A stretch of DNA of 64,000 nt from Embiotoca jacksoni (GCA_022577435.1 JAKOON010000009.1:555001-619000), one strand, 5' to 3'. Counted from the first letter of the stretch, positions 26,879 through 41,019 are shown. A program made the numbers and translations. The notes: generated from the letters alone by a model not told the origin.

Positions 26879-28554
26879 GCTCTGAGGCTGGCTGGCGTCA
26901 GGCCAGAGCATCAATAAAGCCAGTGTGAGTTTGAGAGCCATTTAAGGGCCATTTCGCCTCAGACCTACAATCCTCCATACTGCTCACTACAGCACCTCGG
27001 TGACCATCAAGCTGACCCCGTGGAAGGAGAGACGGGGGAGGGAGACAGGGGGGAGGGGGAGCGGGGGGGACGGGGAGGGAAGATGGGCGAGAGAGAGAGA
27101 GAGACAAAGAGAGAGAGAGGCACGACTGAAGAAGAGAGCCGAAAATTGAGATGGAGAAATTGTGAATGAAAGTGGGAGAGTGAAAGAAAAAGAGACTGTG
27201 GAGGAGCGGCGGAGAACTGCCGAGAGAGAATTAGGAAGTAATGGAGGGAGAGTTGGTGAGATGGAGAGAAGCTGGTTATGGGGGGTTTTTTTTTTTTAGG
27301 CGGCGGTCGAGCAAATTTTATGCCGACGTCAAAAAAAATTGCAAGAACGAAAAGTGAACTAGATCTCTGTGAGCTTCAGTTTCTGTTTCTATCAGTGGGG
27401 ATTAGGTTCAAGTTTGAATTGTGAATATCATGAAAACGATAGACAACAACAAAAAAAAGAATTTCCACTTCTCTGTTGTGTTTGTGCAGTTTTAATGTGG
27501 CTCCTAGATGAGTCTAATGCCAGCTAAAAAAAAAAAAAAAAAAGTTTCACAAAAAATAAAGGGCAACTGCTACACCGACATCCGTGCTGCTGCTGAACTC
27601 GTCGAGCGTCGAGGCAGCTGCCGGTTCTGATTCTGGAGGAAGTGACGCTCAGGAAGCCGATTTTATTCAACAATGCATTTCTGCAGCTTCTGATGTCCTG
27701 CTGCGTTCAACAGGTAGCGCTGCCAGCAAACCAGCTAGGCTAACCGTCGAAGCAAGTAGCCCACGTCGTCTTCCTTTCACTGCCCACTTGGAGGGCAAAA
27801 CTTTCCTACTCACCGGGTGCTCATGAACGCAACACAAGAGCTACATTTGCTTGCCGGTAGCACAAAATGACCAAAAAAAAAAAAAAAGCAGGCGTGGCTG
27901 ATCATGTTTCGGTTGAAGAATCAGAATCGAGACGGGAACAAGTTTGTAGAAAGCGTTGCATCATGTTGGAAACACAAAAGGAAACTATCCACAAGTTGAC
28001 TCACAGATTTTCTATAAAAAAAAAAAAAAAGAAAAAGTCTATTTTGGCTCAATGTTTCCTTTTTGTTTTGTGGGTGCTCGTCTATTCCGATGCAGCGAGA
28101 GACGGGTGTTCAAGTTCTGTGATTTCTCTCCATTTAAAAACACGCCGGTGTCTGAGGATGGTTTTCGTCCCCGACATCGAACTAAACACCCGTTTCTCCT
28201 CCTCATCATCTCCCTCATCCATCCCCGGGCGTCTCCTCTTCTTCGGTGTCCCTCCCCTCTTGAATCCGACCATCTCGAAGTACACTTGTACTTATTGATC
28301 TCCGCCTCAACTAGATCACATGCCAAGTCATCAAATACCCACCCGTCATTTTCATTAACACTTTTACTATCTCTGTTAAATCCATCGACCTCGTCGCAGG
28401 CACTGAGATTTCTTGCCAGTCATCTCTTTTCTCTCTCTCTCTCATCTTACTTTAATTCATTTTCTCTTTTTATCAGCTCGTAATACTCCACGTCTATCAG
28501 CTCACTTTTTCATCTGTCGCGTCTCTCACCTCGCCGTTACGTCTGTCTCCAGCT

Positions 28555-28620
28555 CTCCCTCTTTCCTCTGCCCTACATCCCTCCCTCCCTCCCTCCCTCC
28601 TTCCCTCCCTCCCTCCCCTC
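28555..28620. repeat. (CCCT)n tetranucleotide block
   Basis: About ten CCCT units with one CCTT variant inside a longer pyrimidine-rich region (28170-28640). The open frames here are Ser/Pro/Leu-rich repeat translations. Confidence 0.85.
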
Positions 28621-29861
28621 GCTATTGATCCAGCCATAGTTTTCTGTCTTCTCTGTGCTGGCTGGCTGGCTTTAATCAATATAGATAATTGTCTGCTTTC
28701 TCTTCATGCCAAACACGCTGTTTTTTCTCAATGAATCCAGGTCTTTCCCCGACGCCACCCCCCCTACCCCTCCTTCCCTTTCCCTCCACTCGGGAATCCC
28801 TCCGTTAATGACAGGAGATAACCTGCTTTCCTTACCGATTTTTATTTAATTTATTTTTTATTTTTTTTTTTTTAACCCTCTTCCCCTCCCCACCACCTTC
28901 CTCCGATTCCCCCCCTGTCCCCCCTCCTCTCCTCTTTCTTTCCCTTGTTCATTGATTACCGTGAGATATCACCCCGTGTGCCCCCGTCAACAAATGTAAA
29001 CACACCGGGCCACGTGGCTCGCCTGTGTGTACAAACGCAGGCCGTTATACAAATATTCAGATTTACAAATGTACACAGAGTGAGAGCAGCAGGAGCCACC
29101 AGAGAGATATGACGGCACACGGATCCAAAGCAGCTCTACAGGCGTGCAATTTCTTCCATTTGACAGCATTCAGCAGCTGAAATAAACCTCCTGTCACTGC
29201 GCTTTCTCCCTAATGGAATAGTTTTTACAGCAGCTTTCATCAATTGATAAAAGAGACAGGAAAATGATATAGGAAAAAAAAACCAAACAGAGATGACTGT
29301 GATATTTAGCAGCGTCAGAACTTGGTTTATTTACCAGATGAAAATCAATCTGGGTTTGTGTTTATTCTCGGGAAGTCCTGCTTTATCTCCCACAGCTGAT
29401 CGGTTTCTTCTAACAATCAACAGCGCATTAACTTCACAGCAGCAGGGTGACAGTTTGACGTCCTGCCCAGGAATCGACAAATCAAATGAAATAATTTGTC
29501 CCCGATCGTCTACATTTAAATAGAGTCTCGGTACGAGTGTGGAGGAATGTAGCCGATGAGTGACGGGCGTTGAAAACCGTTTCAAGAGCGAGATGCATAT
29601 GAAACGGCACAAAACAGAGAAACATCCTTTTTAGAAGTTGTTCTGTGTTGTGATTTAATTTTAGAAATAATTCTCTAAGATTTGCTGATATTTGTGAGAT
29701 TTACTGAAACTGCACTCGGCCGCTGCACACGTACACTAAGACTACATCCTACTGGGTTTTTATTATTTTTATATCAAGTCTGTAATTAGCTATAAAAAAA
29801 AATTATTTCTTGACTGGTTTGATTGTAATGACTGAGTTTGATAGTAAGTACTGTAAAACAC

Positions 29862-29905
29862 TCGTGTGCCACTTTATTAGGAACAACTGCTTCGTTCTGA
29901 TAAAA
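29862..29905. mobile_element. remnant of a teleost 'CACTTTATTAGG' repeat
   Basis: TGCCACTTTATTAGGAACAA followed by CTGCTTCGTTCTGAT matches, from memory, the end of a very common fish repeat that reads CCACTTTATTAGGTACACCTG with a following AACTGCTTGTTAA block. Only about 40 bp is recognisable. Confidence 0.45.
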
Positions 29906-31379
29906 AAAAAAATTCCTGAGGAAAATTTCTACCTTTTTATTTAAGGTTAAAGTTTTCAGTTTTGATCGAAAGTGTTTCAGAGAGTTGTCGATTCAACTTT
30001 CTGCTCATTCTGGATGTTGTTTCGTAATGCTGCTGAATTGTTTGACATTTTGCTCAGAATTAAGAGGTCAGATGAAGTTGATTGAACTAATTCGACATGC
30101 AGTACCTTTGCAGCAATAACGCAAGTATAGATAAGAATTAGTGATAAAAATGTTTCACTTTAAATCCAGTTTATTCAACACCTAAAACAAATTTGTAGAA
30201 AACTGATCAAAGAAACAAAACAAGACCTCCTTTGTCAAAAAATTATACCATCTCAAATAAGTATCAATGACACCCTACTTTCTTGACTGCATGTTCAAAC
30301 TGTACAAATTTTATATAATTTTATACATGTATATATATACACAGACAAATAGAGGACAATACATACGAATTCTTTCCTTCCCTCCCCTCTCAGCTGCATG
30401 TGTGGACATTACCAGACCTGCATATAAAGGAAAACATGTACACAATGCAGCCGCTCCCTAACAGCATGCAGCCCTGGCATCCACACAATTAGACGCTATG
30501 GGGGGGGCATGGCAAGGCCACACTGTAATTACATAGCTCTATATGAAGCTGAGTGTGTGTGTGTGGGGGGGGGCAATGGAAGCAAAAGGGTAGTGTATAC
30601 TGTGCTGCATTGTGACCTGAGTTGCCGCATTGAACACTTCGCTCACAATCGATAGCGTCTCATCGTGGGTGAATAGAGAGGTGAGAACGTTGAGATGTAT
30701 ATACTGTATACTGCAGGGAAAAATAGAGGGGGGGGGGTAAACCTATGCAAGGTTACACTGTTAATAAAGTGAAGAAGTTGTAAACACGTCATTAAACGCA
30801 CACGGGCGGGGGGAGGGGGGGTTAACAAGGAGGAAAGGCGACACACAAGCGGACAAGAAACAATAGAGTGGGATGTTAAAGCAGAAAGTAAATAAAGGAC
30901 TCAACAAAGGCCGCGGCGTGTAACAACGAGGTTCACACGGCAACGTATGATCAGCGGTGTCAACACGTGGTTCCCTGCTGCAAAGTACAGAACGCAGAAA
31001 ATGCCTCTGAAACGGCTTTAATTTTACAATTTCATATCAAGATTCTTGCATCTAAAATCCCAAATTGAAATCTCAAAGTTTAGCAGAAGAAGCCCCGCCC
31101 ACTTCCACTTATCTCGCCTCTCCTCCTCTCGCCGCTCTGTAACTTCACTCACCACCGAGAGGCCGACTCTAACCGCAGCATTTTCGGCCATTTTGAGCTT
31201 GTTGTGTCGAGCGTGTGTGTGTGTTTGTATATGTGTACTTGTACGCTTTGTGTGTGTGCGTGTGTGTTTGTGTGAAAGTGTGCTGGTGCAGAGAGAATGG
31301 ACCGTTATCCAATTTGTACTGGTCAGTAGTGTGAAATGGTGGTAGGTCAGTCAGCCAGGCAGCGCGTGTGCGTGTATGT

Positions 31380-31382
<3 letters not shown>

Positions 31383-31447
<65 letters not shown>

Positions 31448-31609
31448 AGGAGAGAATGGTCTTAGTTGCACAAAACACTGTGGTGGTCCAGCGATGTGCC
31501 AGCGTGCTTTCATCTACAGTGAATAAAGACCAGCGTGCTCACACAAAATAAAAAGATGTGATTATAGTACAAATTATAAAATTATAAAATATAATATTAT
31601 AATATAAAA

Positions 31610-31657
<48 letters not shown>

Positions 31658-31765
31658 TTTATACACAAACACGCACACACATATTCTACCTATGGAATAG
31701 ATGGAGTTTTCCATTAAATTGGTCGTTATTGTATAGTCTACCCCCTATGGATCTGATCTATACAA

Positions 31766-31828
<63 letters not shown>
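31383..31828. repeat. (GT)n, (AT)n and (CA)n cluster
   Basis: (GT)31 at 31383-31445, an AT-rich block ending in (AT)n at about 31601-31660, and (CA)31 at 31766-31828. GT and CA arms are complementary and 320 bp apart. Confidence 0.93.
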
Positions 31829-31832
<4 letters not shown>

Positions 31833-32535
31833 GCTATTCTCTTTATAGTTGTTACAATTATCTCTGCTCTGAAAGCTTGTAATTGTGCGTGTGAGTGTGC
31901 GTGTTGCCTTAACCTCACAGATGTGATTATTTTCACTGCATTTTTTATTTCTGTCTGTATTTTAAGGTCTCACAAAAATCATCAAAGCAGCTTAAAAGAA
32001 TTCTAAAACGCCTCCATCGCATGCTTTTGATTTGAAGCCATTAAGTTTTGTTATAATATAATTATATAATTTTTCGCTTATAAAATAGTTAATTTTTTTT
32101 TTTTTATTTTTTTTTTTTTTTTTTTTAGAAAAGCCTCTTGAATGAAGCAACCTTGATTTACCTCGGCGCTTTTCATCGTTTTGTTTTCCCAAAGAATTTC
32201 GCTAATGTTCAAGTCAAATATGAAATCACCTCCGCGTCTAGAATACCCCTACTCCCCTCTCCCACAAAAAAATAAATAAAAAAAAAATACAATGAAACGA
32301 AGTGAAGCACAAATACTTGAGAGAAACATTTCACCGACCAGCGTTTAATGCCACAGAAAACTCCCGTCTGGGCAAACCTCGGAGCAGCAGGTGATTGGTG
32401 GCGTCTGGACGAGGTTACGGAGTGCAGGCAAAAAAAAAAAAAAACAGCTCGTCCAGCTCACACAAAAACACTCACGCTCCTCGCTTTGATGACTCACAGC
32501 AACACGGTCATTGTCTACATCTGTAATTGCGTGCG

Positions 32536-32612
<77 letters not shown>
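32536..32612. repeat. (CT)n(AT)n compound microsatellite
   Basis: A short CT run passes into about 31 AT units (32551-32612) with one TT interruption. Confidence 0.95.
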
Positions 32613-32622
<10 letters not shown>

Positions 32623-33853
32623 CCGTGTGTCATTTGGTGAGTGAACATAAGTGGGTCCGGGGCAGTCTGTTGATGGAAGGAGTGTAAAAATAGAGAGATA
32701 ACAGCCACTCTGGAGCGAGAGAGTTGAAGGAGGAGGGGAGGTGAGGTGGGGGGAGGGGGGGGTCAGACCACGGTGGCCTTGAAGCGTCCATTCGTTCCCT
32801 CCAGCCGTCCATTCGTCCACCGTTCTCCCACCGCCTCTTCCTCTTCCTCTTCCTCTCTCTTTTCTCTCTCACGCCGCTCACAAAATGGAGTTTGCCAAGT
32901 TGGAAGGCGACGGCGACCCGGAGGTTTCAGATTCAGGAGATCGATGGCGAAGTTAGGAGATATATCGTTTTCATTGTTCTCATCTGGAATCGTTCTCCAT
33001 CAATCAGACGGTGCCGCTCGCTGCCCTTCGTCATTGTAAATTGTTCGTCATTTTTTCTAATATTCTCTGCCCTCGTGCTGCCTCACACACCTGTAACCTT
33101 GTGTCTCCTTCATCGACTGTTGCTCGGATTATACTTCAAATAAATCACGTCAATTTGGACAAAAGCATCTCGCCAAATATTTATTTCAATTTGGCAAAAT
33201 CTTATTTTTATTCTTGTCCCAAATTGGCCGTTTGTTACGTTACACTTCCTGCCGATCACATCTAGATACAAATGAAATTTTTTTTAAAAACATCCGTCGG
33301 TGCGGCCGCGAGGTGAGACCGACCGCGGACCTTTGTTTCCCCATTTCTCTCATTCATTTCCTGTCATCTCTCTTTACTATCACTGTCTATTACAGCCATG
33401 AAATATATCTAAAAATAAATAATCAGCTCACGTTTGGAGACGGTCTGTTAATATAGAAGTTTATTTTTTTTCCAGCCTGGTTTATATTTAAAACAACAAT
33501 TAAATGATTAAAATAAGCATGTAGGTATTAAAGATGAAGCTCCAGTCTGTATCCTTGAATAAACACACGAAGGAAAGTGAACTCCATTTGATTTAAATAG
33601 TCGGAACAACAAACTCTAAATCACACTCGTCTTCTCTTGTTTGTTTAACAGCCAGCTGAATGGAAACTCAACGTGTATAACTGTGTGTCATCTGTCCACC
33701 GGCCCGCTGCCCGTTTGGGGAGGAGGGGGGCAGTAAGAGGGCACGGGGTGGACGGAGGGTGGGAGGGGGGTTGGGTGAAATCATAGGAATCGCCTCCCCC
33801 TCTCTCCCCCCTCTCTTCACCCCATTCCCTCCCCGGCTCCATCCCATCCCATC

Positions 33854-33886
33854 CCGTCCGTCCGTCCGTCCGTCCGTCTGTCTGTC
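33854..33886. repeat. (CCGT)n tetranucleotide repeat
   Basis: About eight CCGT/CTGT units following CCCAT units (33838-33853). Confidence 0.9.
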
Positions 33887-34049
33887 CCTCGGGGAGATTT
33901 CTCAAACCTGCATCCCATCTTATCCTTAAATTCTGAATCTGCCCGGAGCGTCCTGATCCCTGCTGCTGGAACTGAGAACGGTCACGCTCCCAGATTAGGG
34001 ATTTCTGATGCAACTCTGGGCAGGACAGCAGCTCAGGCCCTGCAGCCTG

Positions 34050-34053
<4 letters not shown>

Positions 34054-34124
<71 letters not shown>
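34054..34124. repeat. (GT)n microsatellite
   Basis: About 35 GT units, followed by GTTGTTGTTC and CTT units. Confidence 0.95.
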
Positions 34125-34125
<1 letters not shown>

Positions 34126-34399
34126 GTTGTTCTTCTTCTTCTTCATGTGAGTTGTATTCACGTGTGTGTTGCTGCTGCAGGCGAATGTGTTCCACGTCTG
34201 CTCGTGTGTGTGTTTGGCTGGAAAGTCTTTTCGCCAGAGATCATGTTTTCATTCATTCTCATTTACACTCTGTTTTTGGCGCGTTGATGTTGCACGCAGG
34301 TAAATAGGAAAAGAAGAAGAAAAAAAAAAAAAAAGCCACCCGCGCCTCCGTCTCTTAAAACAAGAAAAAAAGGGAAGCCGGCAAATTTTAAAAGTGAGA

Positions 34400-34420
34400 G
34401 GAAGAAGAGAAGAGGGAGTG

Positions 34421-34457
<37 letters not shown>

Positions 34458-34960
34458 GGGAAGGGTGTGTTTGGCTGGTGTGAGGTGAGGCGGGTGGGGT
34501 GGGGAGGAGGCGGTGGGCAGGAATCGGCGGACTCTGCGAAAGAGCCTCCAGTGTGCGCGGGTCTGGCTCCCCCCTCTGAGGGGCCCCGATCGATACAAAC
34601 TCAGAGCAATAAAGCTTTCCCCCTGTCATCTCCACAGAATACAAAGCAGAGCGGGGAAGGGAAGGGGGGGGAGGGAGCAAGGAGGGATGGAGGTGGTGGT
34701 GGGGGGGGGGGGAGCTGTTCCGCTAGCCACACCAATTTCCTACCCCCCACCCCCACCCACACCAACCTCCCTCGTCTTCTTTTCTCTCTCCCCAATTTTC
34801 AACCCGAGCCACCTTAACCTCCACCTCTCCTTTACCTCCCAGTACCCCTTCCTTTCTCCTTTCTCCTTTCTCCTTTCTCCTTCTTCTCCTTCTTCTCCTT
34901 CTTCTTCTCCTTCTTCTTCTACTCCTTCTCCTGTTTCTTCTTCTCCCTCTCCGTCCTCGG
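34400..34960. repeat. GA-rich block followed by CTT/CTC polypyrimidine block
   Basis: The + strand is purine-rich at 34400-34530 (including (GA)n at about 34425-34454) and 34640-34710, then pyrimidine-rich at 34770-34960, where CTCCTTT and CTTCTT units repeat. The opposite polarity of the two blocks would allow them to pair. Confidence 0.8.
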
Positions 34961-35586
34961 GCCGATTTCGACTGACAAGCTTGCCTGTATTTTATAATTA
35001 ATGCCGTTTGAATAAATACGCTTAATAATTCATCGTTGTTATTTAAGAGAGAGATTGATGGATCGACCGAGCGAAAGTGTAAGAGGAGAGAGACGGAGCA
35101 AAGATCACATGTGGGGAGACAACAAAAAAAGGAAAGAAAGGGACAGACAGAGGAAGCGAATGCAGCAGCGGTGTATGATGAGAGGGGTTTAAATTGAGGG
35201 GGGGGGGGGGGTGCTGTTAACAGAGGATAGGGGATGGGGGGTGATGGCCGTAGACGAAGAGACGAGGGGGGGAAGGGAGTTGAGGTATTACGCCGAGCAA
35301 GAGATGGATGTGTCGATGGAGAGGAGCTCAGTGCGAAGGAGGAGGTGTGTGAGGGGGCGGGGGGGGCGGGGGGTGGGGGGGGTAAGGTGGAGATGGAGGA
35401 TATTTAACGGGACAGGAAAGGAGAGGACAGGAAGGGGTAAAGAGGTCAAATAAGCGCTCTGTTTAATTGGGAGCCAATTTAAGTCGGGTCCAATCGATAA
35501 ACCTGTAAACTCGGCCGTCTAACGGCTCGCAGCACGCACCATAGATCACCGGGGGCAACCACAGCTGGAGGAGAGGACGGAGCCGT

Positions 35587-35630
35587 CAATCAATCAATCA
35601 TTCATTCATTCATTCATTCATTCATTCATT
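35587..35630. repeat. (CAAT)n(CATT)n repeat
   Basis: Three CAAT units followed by eight CATT units. Confidence 0.92.
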
Positions 35631-36239
35631 TGCACTTGTAGAGCTTCACGGGCAAAGAAAACATACCTGTTTTTTTTTTTTCCTTTGGAGATCGGATCCT
35701 GAATCAGAAACCAAAACACAGCGACCAAAAAAAAAATAAAAATGTATTTAAGAGGAAGGGGGAGATGGGGGTGGGGGGGGAGGGGGGTCTTTCTGTGGCT
35801 TTACAGGGTTTTAGTTTTTTTTCAGCACTGGGATTTTCAGCCCTGAATCCAAATAGTGTGAACATAAATATCCCCGCGGTCACATGACAACCTCATAACT
35901 CCCAAATTGAAGGATAATATGATCTTCTATGGGTGGAGGAAAAAATTCTGCCATCTTCGGACTTATGAGATCCTTTCAGCTTCCCCCCCCCCCCCTCCCC
36001 TCCCCCCACCATGTCGGATAAATGTGGCGGTCAAGCTGAAAAGGGAGTCGGCAGGATTTGGACTTGGAAATAACTGTACGGCAAATAGGAATGAAAAGCA
36101 GTTGATCCGCCGTCTTTGTGCCCGTTTTAGTTTCCAATATTTCTTCCCTTTTTTCCCTTTTTATTTGCAGTTGAACAAAAACCTTTTCAGTGCATCTTTT
36201 GGAGATCAAGGATTTACTAACTCGAGCACAATGCACTTT

Positions 36240-37160
36240 TTTTGCATCATTAAGTTGATTTTTGGACGTTTTTGTTTTTTTTTCCTGTTATAGATTTCAA
36301 GGAAAACACTCGTCCAGTTTTGGCGTCTTTATCGAGGCCTTTATTCTTCTCTGCGTCTCGTTTTCTTTCTTTTTTTTTTTCGCTCATCTTCCCGTCCGTT
36401 CATTTTTTTTTTGTCATCGACTCTGTTGCACACAGTCTTACTCTTCCAACCCCCCCCACTCCCCCTCCCTCCTTCCTCCCCCCCATCCAATCACTCACAC
36501 ACAAGCCATCAAGGCGAGGCTGTGTGTCTTTGTTAGTCCAATTGTCACCATCTTTTTCCTTCCTGCTATTTCCTGTGAGGCTGCAGCTCACTCTGTTCCA
36601 TACGTGTTTATTTTTTTTTATTTTTTTTTCCCACTCTATTCTTTTGCTGTGTTTCACTGTTTTTTTTGTTGGTTTTTTTCTTCCTCTGTCTCTCGTTGCC
36701 ATTATCACCCGTGTGTTAAAATCTTTGGCCACTTGTTGGTTTTTTTTGCTCATTTGCTCAACCCAATGTTCCTCACTAACTGTCCCAGCCTCCCTCCACT
36801 CATCCATTCATTCACTCCATCCACACTTCCCTCTTTTTTTTGTGTGTGTGTGTGTTTTTGTGGTGGGGATATCTCTTTTCAGCAGACCTCATTATTTGTA
36901 TCCTCCTTCCACCACCATCCCCAGATTCCCTACATTTGTGCTTCCGGTTTATCATGTTAGTTTTTCATCTTCATTTGTTCCTCCTCTTCCTCTCCTGTGT
37001 CCGTCCCGTCCCCATCACTCCCTCTGCTCCGTTTTCTGTCCCCTTTTACTCCCCTCGTTTCCTCCCTTTGAAACCATCTCTGTCATGTTCCTCAGCCTCC
37101 ACTATTACCCCCCAAAATTCCTTAAATTTTGTTGTCTTCATCCTCCTTCTTGCTCATTAG
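36240..37160. repeat. 900-bp polypyrimidine region
   Basis: Over about 900 bp the + strand is overwhelmingly T and C, with repeated T9-T11 runs and CCTCC/CTTCC blocks. This keeps two + strand frames open for 232 and 335 codons of Phe/Ser/Pro/Leu; neither has a domain or plausible composition, so they are rejected as genes. The low purine content suggests a decayed simple-sequence expansion. Confidence 0.75.
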
Positions 37161-37610
37161 CCCCCGCCCTCCTTCCAACATCCCCCCCTCATCCGCTCAC
37201 TTCGTGCCTCCATCATCACCCCCTTCCGTCCCCCCACCCAAAAAAAAAAACACAAAAAAAAAACGCAGGGACTCTGTAAAAAGGAAGTCACACACACACA
37301 GTGGCCATTTCCTCTGTCCTCCCCGCCTTTATTTTCTCCGTTTCCATCCCTCCATCCCTTCATTGCGCTCCTTGGGGAGGGCAGTAATAATGGTGGAGAG
37401 AAGGAGAGCGGGGAGGGCGGCGCGATTATTGTCTTGTCGGGAGTCAGAGGAATCGATCGGCACAGAAATATGTGGTGCGAGAAAGAGGTACTGTATCGGA
37501 TATAATAAACACTCCTGAGACATATTCGGGAAAAAAAATAAAAATAAAACGCTCACTCTTGTGCACGTTCACGTGCATGCATACAGGCTGCACACGCACC
37601 CATGTAATGA

Positions 37611-37611
<1 letters not shown>

Positions 37612-37680
<69 letters not shown>
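37612..37680. repeat. (CA)n microsatellite
   Basis: About 34 CA units. Confidence 0.95.
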
Positions 37681-37684
<4 letters not shown>

Positions 37685-38408
37685 CGTGCACAGATCATCA
37701 CAGAGATGCAGTACTTTTCCAGTTGTGCATAAACTCATAAAAACACCCACATGAATCACCGACAAATCGCCGTCTACACGCAACATTACTCACTGAGTCT
37801 CGGGGAGGCAGCTACAATGCAGCCTCCTCAGGATGCACTCCAGATGCATAACTGTTTACCGAGGAGGTGTAAGGTGTGAATATTTATATCTAGAGAAGTC
37901 CTCAGCGCCTCAGCACGACTATTATCTTCCGGACCAGCATCCATAGAACCTGAGTGGGTTTCCTCAAGTGTCTTTTTTTTTTTTTTTTTTTTTTTTAATG
38001 TGATGTTCGTACAGGCTTTTTTTTGTTGTTTTTTTTCTCAGAGGAAGTGGTTGTGAAGTAGAAAACGCTGAAAATAGTTTGTGTCTTTGACATAAAAAAA
38101 AAAAAAAAAAAAGCACATTTCTATTTCTTGTGATCTTTTAAACCAAATTTTAGAGACATTCTGGATTCACCCTTTTTTCTTTTCTTTTTTTTTTTGACAG
38201 TGATATAGTGTGAACATCACCTGGAAAACAAAAAACAAAAAAAATCCAGAAAAATCCTCTAATGCATGCTGCTAAAGTGTAAACACCGGCGGAGGCATTA
38301 GCATGCAGCACTTTGTTTGCCTCGCACCGAAGCCTCGGCTACAGGCAGAGAAACATGTTTATTCTTAATGATTAACACTCTCACAGGTGCACACGGAAAC
38401 ATGGGAGC

Positions 38409-38410
<2 letters not shown>

Positions 38411-38447
<37 letters not shown>
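38411..38447. repeat. (CA)n microsatellite
   Basis: About 18 CA units. A GA/GGA-rich purine block follows at 38580-38715. Confidence 0.95.
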
Positions 38448-38449
<2 letters not shown>

Positions 38450-38719
38450 TAGCGCAAGCATGTGGACACACATATGCACACACGTGATCTTTCATTGCTG
38501 TTGCCTGGCAACGGGTCTGTGTGTCCTGTGCTGGCAGAGCGCTGTCCAGTGGTGCCATGACCGCTGCGGCTGACCACTACTGAAAGAGAGGGGGGAGGAA
38601 AGAGGAAGAGGAGGAGGAGGAGGGGGAGGAGGGGGAGGAGGAAGAAGAGGGGGAGGGATGGAGGGATCATGTTAAAAAAAAAAAAAAAGAAAAAAAAAGA
38701 AGAAGAAGTGAGGTAGAGA

Positions 38720-40900
38720 TGATAACACAGAGGTAGAGAGAGAGTTTTAATGATACAAACATGACAGAAATAATCGGTTGTTGCTGGTTGCTGTAGCCTA
38801 TAATGGCAAAACCACAGTTAATCTGTCAAAGTAACATCCTAATGAGACGGTGAGCAGCCGGCAGTCAGACTGGGGGAGGCTGATTTTAAGAAACGCAACA
38901 TTATTTTCTGAAAATGACACTTGAATTGTTGCAGAAATTGAAATTGTGGGTGTGAAGATTATCAGTTTAATTCAGTCTGTAGCTTCAGTACAAAGTAGTT
39001 CTGATACATATTGACCTCATGGAGACGGAATAAAGTTTTTGGTTTTTTTTCCACGTTTAAACAATGTTGTTGTTGAGCTTTGAATCTTTAAAGAAATAAG
39101 AAAACAGCCCTGAAATCACCCAAATCTTAAAAACACAAAATTTGTGCCAAAATGACTTCATTTCTTCCTTAAATTACGTTGTAAGAAGTCATTATGTCAC
39201 AAACCTTTGTGCGACCAGGTGCAACCGCAGTGGCTGTCGTGTATTCTGTAGATTTAATCGGCCTGCTGACTGGCGAGGTCGCATGTTTTCGGCATTGCAA
39301 ACAAGTTAGCCAGCAGCTAACCCTCTCTGTAGTACAGAAAGTACTTCCCTGCTGAGAAAGATCTACCACCAACATGTTGAAGTGTGATTCAGCAGCAGCT
39401 CGGTGAATGTTTGTCACTTAAAAAGTGAAGGAGGACAGAATAGGATGGAAAGTGACGCATGACGGAGAGGCGGGGATTTAAATTTGAGAGGCAGGTGGGA
39501 ACGAAGGAATTAAGGGAACGGCAAACCAGTGGAAAGGGTTCAGATGCAAGATGAGATGTTCACGAGAGGAGAAAATGAGAGTAAGTTCAGGGTGGACTGA
39601 GGCGGGAGGTGAAGGAGCAGGATAGGAAGTGAGAAGCTGGAGAATTGAGTAGTCGGGTCAGGATGAAGAGGGAGGTAGCATACTGCAGCTAACTGGTTAG
39701 CTTCTCATTGGAGTTCAAAATGGTCTCCAAGTATCTAAAAACAAGTAGATTATATTGAGAAGTGACCAACGAACCGTGTTTCTGAGGCGGGTTTCGTTTT
39801 CAGTTCCAGTTCGGCTACTTCGAGCTCCTCAGTTGGATGAAGAATCACCATCACAGAAAGTAGGAACGGCTGAATTAACAGGTTTTGTGAGTTGAAGGAT
39901 CCGAGGGGGTCACATAATGTTTTATTTCAAGTTCAAACTAATGAGAAAAAAATAGATCAATATAAAACAAAACTGGAGTAAAAACACGAGTTCACTGGTC
40001 AACCATCCAAAAACTAGTGAAGCTTGTTAATGTGAAAATGCGTGCGACTTCATGTGGAAGTAAAGTCTGATTTCTATGTAACGGAGATCCTCGGTTCCTT
40101 CGCTCCGCCGGTCCGGTCTGCAGCAGCTTCGCTGATCATGTAAAGAACCAAATCTCATTAAATGCAAACAAACGTGTCCGCCGAGCTGCGTATCTCCGTT
40201 TGTTCTCAGCGCCGCGACGGTCATTAAAATGAGTCGCGGCTCTAATCAAGCTTTTTCTCTCAGACGTGGTGAACGAAACGTTGAAAAAGAGATGCGGTCG
40301 TGTCAACGTATAATTAATTCACTTCCTCTTTACGAGAGCAGGTTTTAACGCTGAGCTTTAACTGGGAATTAAACATGTCGTTGAAGGTAAATGACAAAAT
40401 GAAGTTTCTTGATGGTTCCATCTTTTTATTGTTGTTTTCCAACGTTTTAAACACTAAATATCCACTCAGTGAATACAGAAATCAAACTTAGCATTAAACA
40501 ATATAAGTTTATAACATGTTATACAAGACAAAAGGACGGTGACGTACTGCTTTGTTTTTTATTGTTATTTTTAACATTGTAAAGATTTCTTTATTTTTTC
40601 AAAGTCCTGCCGCATCTTTACAATTAAAATGTTCACAGCAAGTAACAGAAATCAAAATACTTGACCTCCATAATCTTCAAGCTTTCTTGTCTCACCAAAC
40701 ATCTTAAAATTCACCGGCTTTAATTGGTGAAATACTTCAATACTTTTTCAGCTCGTTTTTACTTTGTAAACTTCAACATAATATAGTATATTTAAAAAAA
40801 AAAAAAAAACTTGCATTGATACCTGACAGAAAGTTGAAGAGCAGTGTGTGTTTGTGTTCTCAACATAAATTTAAGTAAAAGCCTGAATTATTTTATTCAT
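38720..40900. other. repeat-poor intron segment, no gene recognised
   Basis: This is the longest stretch of the first intron without a dinucleotide array. It has short A and T runs but no exon with credible splice sites that I can tie to pou2f2. The segment 39190-39420 has a composition unlike its surroundings and might be a mobile-element remnant or conserved DNA; I do not recognise it. Confidence 0.5.
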
Positions 40901-41019
40901 CTTTTATTTTATTCAGCAGACTTCAAAACATTTCATCAGTGCAGCAGGTGCAGATTTGCTTGTTGATGTTTCGCTGGTGTTTGTTTGGTGCTGAACGTGA
41001 CCGGGGGGGGGGCAGGCAG

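Noticed and set aside
27584..27826. 80-codon Ala/Ser-rich frame with protein-like composition
   Set aside because: GTG start, no known domain, no splice context and no neighbouring exon. A mobile-element remnant is possible but not supported.
36272..37279. 335-codon open frame, the longest in the window
   Set aside because: It is a Phe/Ser/Pro/Leu frame made by a C/T-only stretch, with no domain, no plausible start context and a parallel frame open beside it.
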